In this document: one piece after another, positions 9,243-16,622 of the stretch
Position numbering within the stretch: the stretch's first letter is position 1
Layout of the letters: every line of letters begins with the position of its first letter
DNA from: Oscillospiraceae bacterium
Lineage (GTDB): Bacteria > Bacillota > Clostridia > Oscillospirales > Acutalibacteraceae
NCBI GenBank assembly: GCA_015065605.1
Contig: SVPZ01000018.1
Coordinates: 1-48,085, forward strand
Length of the DNA: 48,085 bases
Direction: 5' to 3'
Translations under genes and position numbers: made by a program
Notes under the pieces: model-generated
The model's database searches: none
What the model was told of the DNA's origin: nothing
Seen by the model: the letters and a program-made list of their open reading frames with translations, nothing else

Positions 9243-10190
9243 TCACTGCGTAGTTATGCCGGAAATCACTATTTTTTCGTCGTCTATTCCTTTATTTAGC
9301 GCAATTTTTCTTATTTCCTCAATTTCGGTTGAACCTATAAGCGGATAATGAGAAAGACTCCATTCAACGCCTAATTTTTCATATTTATTAACGCACGCCT
9401 TATTAAAGGTGCAAAATTCTATTCGACTGACCGTATCCAAAAGATTTTCTTTTAAAAACTCAAACTCTGCCGAAATATTTTCTTTCGTTGCCGTTATATC
9501 TTTAATAAGAGGAGTACGTATCCAAAGTTCAGCATTGATTTTTTTGTTCTTAATAAGATAGGAAATTTTCAAAAGATTATCTAAAATTTTTTCATTTCCC
9601 TGCCCCGTATATTTTTTATGAAGTTGGCTATCCATTAGCTTTAAATCATAAAGAATACAGTCGGTAAAAGGCAGTACCTTTTCAAAACATTCAAAAGGCA
9701 CCGCGCCACAGGTATCAAGGGCAGTATGAATTTTATTTTCTTTACACTTTTCAAAAAACTCTTTTACGAAATCACTTTGCAAAAGAGGTTCACCGCCCGA
9801 AACGGTAACACCTCCACCATAGGTTTTATAATAAACCTCGTATTTTTTAACTTCCTTTAAAAGAGTTTGGACGTCTTGATATTTTCCTATAAAGCTAAGC
9901 GCTTTAGCAGGACAGGCTTCAACACATTTTCCGCAAAATCTGCAGTTTTCATCCTTTAAAAAACCTTTTTTGTCAAAAGAAATATTTTTGCAGGTCTTTG
10001 CGCATTCCATACAGCCTATACACTGCGTCTTATCCCACCATATTTGATTTTTAATTGAAATGCTTTCGGGATTATGACACCAAAGACAGTTTAAAGGACA
10101 ACCCTTAAAAAATACAGTTGTTCGCATACCCGGACCGTCGTGTGTAGTTCCACGATAAATATCAAAAACAAAACCCTTAGATTGACTCAT
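9243..10190 (-). CDS. Glycyl-radical enzyme activating protein (radical SAM)
   Basis: A 315-residue radical-SAM activase that makes the glycyl radical on its partner enzyme by hydrogen abstraction with a 5'-deoxyadenosyl radical. The SAM-cluster triad is CPLNCLWC near the N-terminus. Two further 4Fe-4S sites are visible as CIGCMECAKTC and CRFCGKCVEAC. GGGVTVSGGEPLL is the typical GRE-activase signature. This three-cluster layout is that of activases for GREs other than classical PFL. The start at 10190 overlaps the end of the GRE gene by 14 bases, a strong sign that the two are expressed and act together. Confidence 0.93.
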   Translation of the reverse strand: MSQSKGFVFDIYRGTTHDGPGMRTTVFFKGCPLNCLWCHNPESISIKNQIWWDKTQCIGCMECAKTCKNISFDKKGFLKDENCRFCGKCVEACPAKALSFIGKYQDVQTLLKEVKKYEVYYKTYGGGVTVSGGEPLLQSDFVKEFFEKCKENKIHTALDTCGAVPFECFEKVLPFTDCILYDLKLMDSQLHKKYTGQGNEKILDNLLKISYLIKNKKINAELWIRTPLIKDITATKENISAEFEFLKENLLDTVSRIEFCTFNKACVNKYEKLGVEWSLSHYPLIGSTEIEEIRKIALNKGIDDEKIVISGITTQ

Positions 10191-12453
10191 AGTTATTTCT
10201 TCCCACAAATTCTATCTGGAAGGATTTCGCCATACAGATAAAGCGCGTAGTATAACCCGTTACCTTAACTATAATATTTCTATATTCTTCCTTATCGGGA
10301 TGTTCAATAGCATCCTTTAATTTTTCAAGGTCGATTATATTAAGGTTAATCTGAAAAGCGCCTTTTTCAAAGAAAGACTCGGTAAAGTGCTTAATGTAAT
10401 CACCCATATTTTCTTTACCGTCGAAGAAACGGGGTTGAAGTTCTATCTGCAAGGATCCACCCTGAAATTTATAATTTTTGATTTTTGTTACAGAGTTGGC
10501 GGTAGCAAGAAGTCCGTTAACGTTTCTGCCTGCCGTCGGATTACATCCGTGTGCAAGAGGTTCCTCAGCAAGTCTGCCGTCGGGAGTTGCAGGCAAAACG
10601 TCGGTACAAGTATGTCCTTGGAACTGGAAAAGTGAACCTCTGTACTGTTGACCGCGGTTATTTTTAGTGCCGTCAAGCACCTCGGCAATAATGTCGCAAA
10701 TTTCAACGCACATAGCATCCGCTTCATCTATATCGTTGCCAAATTTATCCTGCTTTAAGAAGCGTTGACGCATAATTTCATTATCTTTCCAGTTTTCTTC
10801 GGTTGCTTTTTTCACCTGACTTAAAGTATAAACGCCTTCTTCGAAAACAAGTTTTTTGATAGCATAGAAAGAGTCTGCAACGTTGGGAATACCAAGAATA
10901 TTTGTAGAAGTAAACTGATAGTCAACACCTCTTGCGCCCGTCATATCAATACCTCTTTCTATAGGTCCGTGGCAGTTAAGTGAGGTAGCCATTTCAGGCC
11001 AGACCTTATCGAGTACGTCATACTGTGCATCCTTAAATATGCGAAGCGCCTCTGCAGTGCGTTTAAATTCCTCCTTGAAGATTTCCATAAGACGAGTAAA
11101 TTCGGTAACGTTTTCTTCAATTCCTCTGTCGATAGTGCGCCACATAGGGTCGAGAAGAACCAGAGCGTTAACGTCCTGATCACAATACTCTCTGCCGGGA
11201 AGACAGAACCACTGACAACCGCTTACCGCTACGTTCCACGCTATATCCTTTTCAACGCCCGAACGAAGCTGACAGTCAACAAGCAGGTCATAGTTAGCCA
11301 TAGAAGGCACGCTCGCGCCGTGACGCGCAAGAACATCGCATGCATAATTCATAAGGTCGTCGTTAATATCCTTATGCCACATCAAAAACAGATTATTATA
11401 GTCGTCTATCATATCGTAAGCTTCAAGAATAATAAAACTCATTTCGTTAGAAGCGTCGCTTCCGTCCTTAAGACGACCTCCTATTGAGAAATGTTGTCCT
11501 CTTATTTTAAGGAACATTTCGGCAAGATACTCTCTGGCATCTTGTCTTGTGATTATGCCGTTTTTTAAATCATTCTGATAAAAATCATTAAGATATAAAT
11601 CGAGTCTTCCGTAACCGTTTCCGTGACCTACAATTCTGTCTGTCATAATCGCAAAATGAATCCACTGCACAGCCTGATGGAAGGTTTTGGGCGGATTTTC
11701 TGCAATATACTCGCAGTCATTAGCAATATCCTCATACCGTTTTTTCTGTGAGGCATCGGTTTCCTTTTCGGCAAAAGCTTTAGCCTGTGCGGCGTACTTC
11801 TTTATGTAGTCGATAATTGCGACGCAAACAATTCTAAGCCCCGTAAGATAACTTGTTTTTTCGGCTTCTTCAACACGTGTGTATAAAGCAATTGATTCAT
11901 CAATTCTATTTAAAATACCTCCCCAGCCCTGAGTAAGACCGATATTATAATCGGGACAGGTATGTCCGTGACTTGTTCCTCCTGCGCCGAGTTTTCTCAC
12001 CTCTCTGCCCATTTCGTGAACCTTTTCACCAAAGTTATACTTTCTGATTTCATTCATTTCCCAAAAAAATTCACCTACAATAGATTCAAACGGATGAATA
12101 GAAGCAGGTGTATTTTCTAAAAGAAAAGCGTAGTCCTTTGCCCAACTTTCTGCCGTGGCCTCATAGCCATTCACGTGAGAAGGAACCTCATCGTATTTAG
12201 GGAAGGACTGTCCGTTATCAACTCTGCAACCGTGGTCGCCCATTGAAATATTCATTTCAGGTGGATGTGACCATTCACCCGTACGCGGAACTACGCCGTT
12301 ACTTTTATCGGTCCAATGATAAACAAGCTGTGTAGTATCGGCAGTATAAATATTTCTTTTTCCCGTATATGCAAGTTCCTGATTATATTCAATAACCTTT
12401 TCAAGTCTTTTACTTGGGATAAATTTTGCTTTATATTCGTTTCTAACCTTCAT
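10177..12453 (-). CDS. Glycyl radical enzyme of unassigned reaction (PFL-like family)
   Basis: A 758-residue oxygen-sensitive radical enzyme. The C-terminal glycyl loop is KVTGYTTRF, with Gly near residue 733; the usual Arg of RVxGY is Lys here. The active-site loop is SGCQWFCLPG with Cys near 413. Most characterised GRE dehydratases, lyases and decarboxylases have Cys-x-Glu at this place, and here the Glu position is Trp. PFL itself has a Cys-Cys pair, also absent. The protein therefore does not fit the eliminases I know, and annotation as formate acetyltransferase would be unsupported. Genomic context (mutarotases, isomerase, transketolase) points to a sugar-derived substrate. The RBS AGAGGAG lies before ATG 12453. 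Confidence 0.88.
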   Translation of the reverse strand: MKVRNEYKAKFIPSKRLEKVIEYNQELAYTGKRNIYTADTTQLVYHWTDKSNGVVPRTGEWSHPPEMNISMGDHGCRVDNGQSFPKYDEVPSHVNGYEATAESWAKDYAFLLENTPASIHPFESIVGEFFWEMNEIRKYNFGEKVHEMGREVRKLGAGGTSHGHTCPDYNIGLTQGWGGILNRIDESIALYTRVEEAEKTSYLTGLRIVCVAIIDYIKKYAAQAKAFAEKETDASQKKRYEDIANDCEYIAENPPKTFHQAVQWIHFAIMTDRIVGHGNGYGRLDLYLNDFYQNDLKNGIITRQDAREYLAEMFLKIRGQHFSIGGRLKDGSDASNEMSFIILEAYDMIDDYNNLFLMWHKDINDDLMNYACDVLARHGASVPSMANYDLLVDCQLRSGVEKDIAWNVAVSGCQWFCLPGREYCDQDVNALVLLDPMWRTIDRGIEENVTEFTRLMEIFKEEFKRTAEALRIFKDAQYDVLDKVWPEMATSLNCHGPIERGIDMTGARGVDYQFTSTNILGIPNVADSFYAIKKLVFEEGVYTLSQVKKATEENWKDNEIMRQRFLKQDKFGNDIDEADAMCVEICDIIAEVLDGTKNNRGQQYRGSLFQFQGHTCTDVLPATPDGRLAEEPLAHGCNPTAGRNVNGLLATANSVTKIKNYKFQGGSLQIELQPRFFDGKENMGDYIKHFTESFFEKGAFQINLNIIDLEKLKDAIEHPDKEEYRNIIVKVTGYTTRFICMAKSFQIEFVGRNNYESI

Positions 12454-12465
12454 CTCGTTCTCCTC

Positions 12466-12783
12466 TTAAAAATCGTGATGGAAAATTTCTTTTAATATAA
12501 TTGCCGCTTGCTCATCATCTACGGGAGTAAGCATAGCGCCGGTTGCCTCTTTCCATTTTTTAATCGCCTCAAGTTCTGCTTTTCTTTTCATATCAGCTTC
12601 ATAATCCTCTCCCACGTATTCGCAGTAGGAAAAAAGATAATCACCAATGCTGAATATTGTAAAATTTCTTGTTCCGCAACTATGTGAGGCTTCAACTACG
12701 TCATCCCATATTTCATCGTGGATTTTTTTATAAGCATCCATCATTCCGTCTTTTACCTTTGTTAAAGTTCCAATTCTTTTCAT
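12466..12783 (-). CDS. L-rhamnose mutarotase-family protein (RhaM-like)
   Basis: A 105-residue dimeric alpha/beta-barrel-type small protein of the RhaM family, which interconverts anomers of L-rhamnose and related sugars. The start MKRIGTLTKVKDGMMDAYKK and the central SIGDYLFSYCEYVGEDYEAD stretch match the family. RhaM proteins use a conserved His and Tyr pair; candidate residues are His-23 and the central tyrosines, but I cannot assign them with certainty. AGGAG precedes ATG 12783, nine bases after the AraC-type regulator stop; the GRE gene begins 12 bases beyond this stop. It favours a 6-deoxy or L-configured sugar as pathway substrate. Confidence 0.82.
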   Translation of the reverse strand: MKRIGTLTKVKDGMMDAYKKIHDEIWDDVVEASHSCGTRNFTIFSIGDYLFSYCEYVGEDYEADMKRKAELEAIKKWKEATGAMLTPVDDEQAAIILKEIFHHDF

Positions 12784-12792
12784 AGTCTTCTC

Positions 12793-13683
12793 CTATCCGT
12801 TTCTGTACTGCAAAGGAGATATTCCCTCATACTTTGCAAAAAGTCTTGAAAAATAATATTTATCTTCAAAACCGACCTCCTGAGCGATTTCCTCAAGTGT
12901 TTTATTGGTTGTCACAAGCAAGAATTTTGCTCTGTCGATTCTTCGTTTATTACGGTAACGGTTGATGCTCAGTCCAAAATACTGCTTGAATATGCGATTT
13001 GCATAATCATAGTTTATTGAAAAAAGTTTTTCGATAATTTTGCTGTCGATTTTATTCATATAATTCTCGTTAATATAGTCTGCTATATTTTTAACGTTAT
13101 CATAAGACTGACGGTGCACCTTACCGAGTGAAGAATTACTTTCTCCTATTTTTTCAAGAAGCATAAGAATATCGGTAAAGTTAGCGCATATTTCAAACGT
13201 CTTTTCGATACTGCTTTCGTTGGCGGGAGACAGAGTTGCTTTCATTTTAGCTTCAAGGTAATCGGAAATACTTTTATCACTAATGTGGATACTCTGAAGC
13301 ACCGATACTGAAAAATCGTTGAAACGTTTAAAACCGTAGGGACTTTCTTTGATGAAATCTATATTTTTCTGACGAACCTCAGATATATATTCTTCGCTGT
13401 CGCTGAATTGTATGCCTTTAGAATCAAAATGTGCAAAATAGTATTTACAATCACAAAGATTCATAGGCTTTTGTATTGAGCCTTTACGGAATATATATAC
13501 GTCACCGGCATTCAGAACTACCCTTTCTCCGTCAACGCTGAGCTCCAAGTTTCCCTCGGTAACAAAGTAAAGGATATAACATCCCGTAGTCCTTTCCCTA
13601 TGAAGTCTGGGCGGAATAATATGTTCGATTCCTATAACCGAAACCTTTAGCGTATATTCTAAATCAAAAGCAAAATTCTTCAT
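12793..13683 (-). CDS. AraC-family transcriptional regulator of the GRE operon
   Basis: A 296-residue regulator with an N-terminal cupin-like ligand domain (about residues 1-130; the stretch VVLNAGDVYIFRKGS is typical) and a C-terminal AraC DNA-binding domain with two helix-turn-helices, ending in TLEEIAQEVGFEDKYYFSRL and a GISPLQYR tail. It is the first gene of the eight-gene minus-strand operon, so it probably activates its own operon when the sugar binds. A promoter with a perfect TATAAT lies just upstream. The ribosome binding site is weak (GGTGAT), in line with a low-abundance regulator. Confidence 0.88.
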   Translation of the reverse strand: MKNFAFDLEYTLKVSVIGIEHIIPPRLHRERTTGCYILYFVTEGNLELSVDGERVVLNAGDVYIFRKGSIQKPMNLCDCKYYFAHFDSKGIQFSDSEEYISEVRQKNIDFIKESPYGFKRFNDFSVSVLQSIHISDKSISDYLEAKMKATLSPANESSIEKTFEICANFTDILMLLEKIGESNSSLGKVHRQSYDNVKNIADYINENYMNKIDSKIIEKLFSINYDYANRIFKQYFGLSINRYRNKRRIDRAKFLLVTTNKTLEEIAQEVGFEDKYYFSRLFAKYEGISPLQYRNG

Positions 13684-13705
13684 ATAATCACCACTTCAAT
13701 TAAAC

Positions 13706-13734
13706 ATTATAGTTGCTTCTCAGTCAATGGTCGA
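13706..13734 (-). promoter_or_regulatory. Promoter of the GRE operon
   Basis: On the minus strand, TCGACC (13729-13734), 17 bp and a perfect TATAAT (13706-13711). The poor -35 hexamer suits activation by an AraC-type protein. Confidence 0.55.
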
Positions 13735-13778
13735 TTCAGACGAAAATTAGACAAAACCGACTTTTTTTATTTTGGCAC

Positions 13779-13812
13779 AAAAAAATCCGAGGATTCTTCC
13801 TCGGATTTTTTT
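13779..13812 (-). terminator. Terminator of mgsA
   Basis: Bases 13779-13793 pair with 13798-13812 around a four-base loop, with A and T runs on both sides, so it can work in either direction. It lies immediately after the mgsA stop. Confidence 0.85.
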
Positions 13813-13813
13813 C

Positions 13814-14194
13814 TTAGTCGAAATATATTTTATTTTTCATAGCCTCTAACATAACGGTAGCGCTTTTTTCGTTAGTAGCAAGAGGTATTTTTTGCACGTC
13901 GCAAAGACGAAGTAGTGCCGATACATCGGGTTCGTGGGGCTGTGCGGTAAGTGGATCTCTCAAAAAGATTACCAAATCCATATTGCCGTCGGCAAGCATA
14001 GCGCCTATCTGCTGGTCACCGCCCAATGGGCCGCTTTTCATTCTGCAAATTGAAAGTCCCGTTTCACCCATAATAAGAGTTCCCGTGGTACCGGTTGCAT
14101 AAAGCTCGTGTCCGTCAAGAACTTCCTTATAAGCCTTTGCAAGCTCAATTATATCGTTTTTCTTTTTATCATGTGCAATTAAAGCAATTTTCAT
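13814..14194 (-). CDS. mgsA: Methylglyoxal synthase
   Basis: This 126-residue enzyme converts dihydroxyacetone phosphate to methylglyoxal and phosphate, a bypass that relieves sugar-phosphate build-up. Diagnostic stretches are ALIAHDKKK at the N-terminus, TGTTGTLI (phosphate binding), [15 protein letters not shown] with the catalytic Asp/Gly region and [14 protein letters not shown]. The length is slightly shorter than the Escherichia coli protein. It is monocistronic, with GAGGAAAAAAT before the start and a strong terminator after it. Its closeness to the sugar operon fits a carbon-overflow role, but it has its own transcription unit. Confidence 0.95.
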   Translation of the reverse strand: MKIALIAHDKKKNDIIELAKAYKEVLDGHELYATGTTGTLIMGETGLSICRMKSGPLGGDQQIGAMLADGNMDLVIFLRDPLTAQPHEPDVSALLRLCDVQKIPLATNEKSATVMLEAMKNKIYFD

Positions 14195-14272
14195 ATTTTT
14201 TCCTCACTTAAAAATTTCTATTTATGTTTTAACACAAAAAGTGCTAAAAATCAATATTTTTTATGCTTTTGC

Positions 14273-14301
14273 TTTACTTTTCCAAAAGTTTAATATATAA
14301 T
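14273..14301 (+). promoter_or_regulatory. Promoter of the AEC transporter gene
   Basis: TTTACT (14273-14278), 17 bp and a perfect TATAAT (14296-14301), about 37 bases before the ATG. Confidence 0.7.
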
Positions 14302-14337
14302 ATGTAACGATTAAAAAATATAAAATAAGGTGATTCA

Positions 14338-15246
14338 ATGAGTTCAGTTTTTTCAAACGTAGCAACGCTTATACTTTTTGCTTCTATCGGCTACGTACTT
14401 GCAAAATGTAAAATTGCAAAACCGGAGTACGGACAAATACTTTCTTCCCTTTTGGTTTACGTTTTTTCTCCCGCAATGCTTTTTCAGACCTTTTCGAGAA
14501 ACTTTAACGTAGCCTACATTAAAGAAAATTATTCCTTAATGCTTGTATCCTTGGCTATACTTACCGTACTTATCATTATTTCTCTTTTCGTGCCCAAACT
14601 TTTAACCAAGCACCCGTATAAAAGAAAAGTATATGAATACTCAATGATAATAGCAAACTACGGTTATATGGGTTATCCCTTAACCAAGGTGCTTTTCGGC
14701 GAACAGGTTTTACTCAACGTTATGATGTTTGCTCTTCCTCTTTCGGTTTACATCTTCACCTACGGATTTTGCCGACTGACAAACACCGGATTAAACCTTA
14801 AAAAACTTATAAATCCGTCTATGGTTGCTATTTTCTTCGGTATGCTGTACGGTCTTTCGGGTCTTAAAATGCCAACGGTGGTAAACGACTTTTTAAGCAC
14901 CGCCTCCGCGCCTATGGGCGTAGTTGCAATGCTTCTTGCAGGTATCACCGTTTCGGAATACAAATTCAGCGAATTACTACGTTATAAGGCTAACTACTTT
15001 GTAGCAATCTGGAAGGTGCTTATTGTTCCCCTTACCGTCGGATTTATTTTGGTGAATATCTTCCACCGCCCCGATATTGCTCGGGTAGCGCTTATGGTTT
15101 ATGCAATTCCCTGCGGACTTAATACCATTGTTTTCCCGAAGCTTGTCGGTGAAGACTGCAGTACAGGCGCCGCTCTTGCTCTTATTTCAAGTATTCTTTC
15201 GGTAGGCACAATTCCCCTTTGTCTTTACATATTCAGTCTTATATAA
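14338..15246 (+). CDS. AEC-family transporter (auxin efflux carrier type)
   Basis: A 302-residue polytopic membrane protein with about ten hydrophobic segments. The family signs are the N-terminal ILFASIGYVLAK helix, a central NYGYMGYPLTKVLFG motif and a late IPCGLNTIVFPKLVGED segment. Bacterial members carry malate or other small organic acids and amino acids. It reads divergently from mgsA behind AAGGTG. A product of the neighbouring sugar operon could be its cargo, but nothing in the sequence shows this. Confidence 0.85.
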   Translation: MSSVFSNVATLILFASIGYVLAKCKIAKPEYGQILSSLLVYVFSPAMLFQTFSRNFNVAYIKENYSLMLVSLAILTVLIIISLFVPKLLTKHPYKRKVYEYSMIIANYGYMGYPLTKVLFGEQVLLNVMMFALPLSVYIFTYGFCRLTNTGLNLKKLINPSMVAIFFGMLYGLSGLKMPTVVNDFLSTASAPMGVVAMLLAGITVSEYKFSELLRYKANYFVAIWKVLIVPLTVGFILVNIFHRPDIARVALMVYAIPCGLNTIVFPKLVGEDCSTGAALALISSILSVGTIPLCLYIFSLI

Positions 15247-15253
15247 GAAAAAA

Positions 15254-15283
15254 CTTCTCGAATTTTTTCGAGAAGCTTTTTTT
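15254..15283. terminator. Bidirectional terminator between convergent genes
   Basis: Bases 15254-15262 pair with 15267-15275 around a TTTT loop, with T7 on the plus side and A/T runs on the minus side. It serves both the AEC gene and the O-antigen ligase-like gene. Confidence 0.85.
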
Positions 15284-16487
15284 ACTTTCTTAAATGCTTT
15301 ATTTTTCTTTCTTCAACGCCTATGCCCGAAGCAATAAACAAAATTATCATTCCCGTTTGTACCCAAATCATAGTGGTATCAATCATTCCGTAACAAAAGA
15401 TTGAAGCCAACACCGCTACAATAAACTTTATAATAGTATATTTTTCTTTTTGGTTTTTAAGACGGGTATGGCAATAGAACAAATCGCCTATATATCTTAC
15501 CGTAAAAGCAATTATTAAAACAGTTCCCAAAATACCGTGACAAAGAAGCGAATCTATTATAATATTATGGCAAAGACTGGCTTTATAAATAGTGGGGTCG
15601 GGTTGCGAAAAAATATCGTAAAGATGCTTATATCCGAAAAAGCCGTGACCGAAAACAGGTTTTTCTTTTATATGTTTTATGGCAAAATTCCAAATAAGCA
15701 CTCGGTTATCTGTAGTTGCGCCCATTTCGTCGATACGCGGTAAAAACTGCGGAACGAGAACTATAATAACAAGTACCGTCACACAAATTAATGCAAAAAC
15801 GGCAAGAAGCTTATATTCGTGGCTTATAGTAAGAAGTATCACTATACCAAGCGCCGCCACAAGCCACAAGCTCATACTTCCGCAAAGCGCAATACCAACC
15901 GCATTAAATATGGCGGCAAGATAGTATAGATATACTCTTTTCGTTTTATTTACCGCCTTATAAGCGCATATAAGTATTGTTAATGTAGCGCCCAAGCCAA
16001 AGAAGTTAGGATTAGGATAAAAGCCTGTGCAACGGTAGGACGGGATATTGAAATTTATAAGTTTTTCTACAATACCGATAAGCGTTGCAGTACATCCGCC
16101 AAGAATGATAACGTCTAAAAGTTTTTCGTAAAATCTTTTGGTTGCAATACCTCGCGAAACAAAAGCCACAACAGTCATTGCAAAAAAGGAAAGCGCACAC
16201 AAAGCACCAAGATAATTTTTATTAACTAAGGCTACAATAAAGGTAATCAGAATAAAAACGTCTATTATAAGACTTCCCTTATGAATAAAAACCTTATCTC
16301 TTGTTCCGGGGAGAATTATAAAAATAAGAGCAGTAGCATAAATTAAAGCTCTGGCTAAATTATAATAGGTAAAACAGGAAAAAGCGCAAAGAAAAATCAA
16401 AATATGAGCAATATTCGCATACTTGTTACGGATAAAATTATTTTCTTGCGTTTTTCTTTCTGTCTTTAAAAAGCCAAGAAATCCCAT
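15282..16487 (-). CDS. O-antigen ligase/polymerase-family membrane protein
   Basis: A 401-residue integral membrane protein with roughly ten to twelve transmembrane segments and one large outer loop containing the GHGFFGYKHLYDIF and LCHNIIIDSLLCHGILG stretches. The latter His-containing pattern is typical of the Wzy/WaaL O-antigen ligase superfamily. Such proteins polymerise or attach glycans carried on lipid. No other polysaccharide-assembly gene is nearby, so the glycan is unknown. The gene is monocistronic with a clear promoter, and the first 20 residues are cytosolic and charged. Confidence 0.75.
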   Translation of the reverse strand: MGFLGFLKTERKTQENNFIRNKYANIAHILIFLCAFSCFTYYNLARALIYATALIFIILPGTRDKVFIHKGSLIIDVFILITFIVALVNKNYLGALCALSFFAMTVVAFVSRGIATKRFYEKLLDVIILGGCTATLIGIVEKLINFNIPSYRCTGFYPNPNFFGLGATLTILICAYKAVNKTKRVYLYYLAAIFNAVGIALCGSMSLWLVAALGIVILLTISHEYKLLAVFALICVTVLVIIVLVPQFLPRIDEMGATTDNRVLIWNFAIKHIKEKPVFGHGFFGYKHLYDIFSQPDPTIYKASLCHNIIIDSLLCHGILGTVLIIAFTVRYIGDLFYCHTRLKNQKEKYTIIKFIVAVLASIFCYGMIDTTMIWVQTGMIILFIASGIGVEERKIKHLRK

Positions 16488-16516
16488 ACTCCACCACCTT
16501 TTAGGTTTATATAAAT

Positions 16517-16545
16517 ATTATACTTAATATTCCCGATTACTTCAA
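16517..16545 (-). promoter_or_regulatory. Promoter of the O-antigen ligase-like gene
   Basis: TTGAAG (16540-16545), a 17-bp spacer and TATAAT (16517-16522) on the minus strand. Confidence 0.7.
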
Positions 16546-16573
16546 GGAAAATTTTACTGCAAAATCTTTTCTG

Positions 16574-16614
16574 CAAAAAAATATGGAAGACGGCTTACTA
16601 TAAAGCGTCTTCCA
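16574..16614 (-). terminator. Terminator of the (alpha/alpha)-barrel-like gene
   Basis: Bases 16584-16592 pair with 16106-type partner at 16606-16614 (9 bp, plus three inner pairs). On the minus strand a run of seven T follows. Confidence 0.75.
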
Positions 16615-16622
16615 TTTTTCTT

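Noticed and set aside
10177-12453. Annotation as pyruvate formate-lyase
   Set aside because: The Cys-Cys active-site pair of PFL is absent and the activase has extra iron-sulfur clusters; the neighbours are sugar enzymes.
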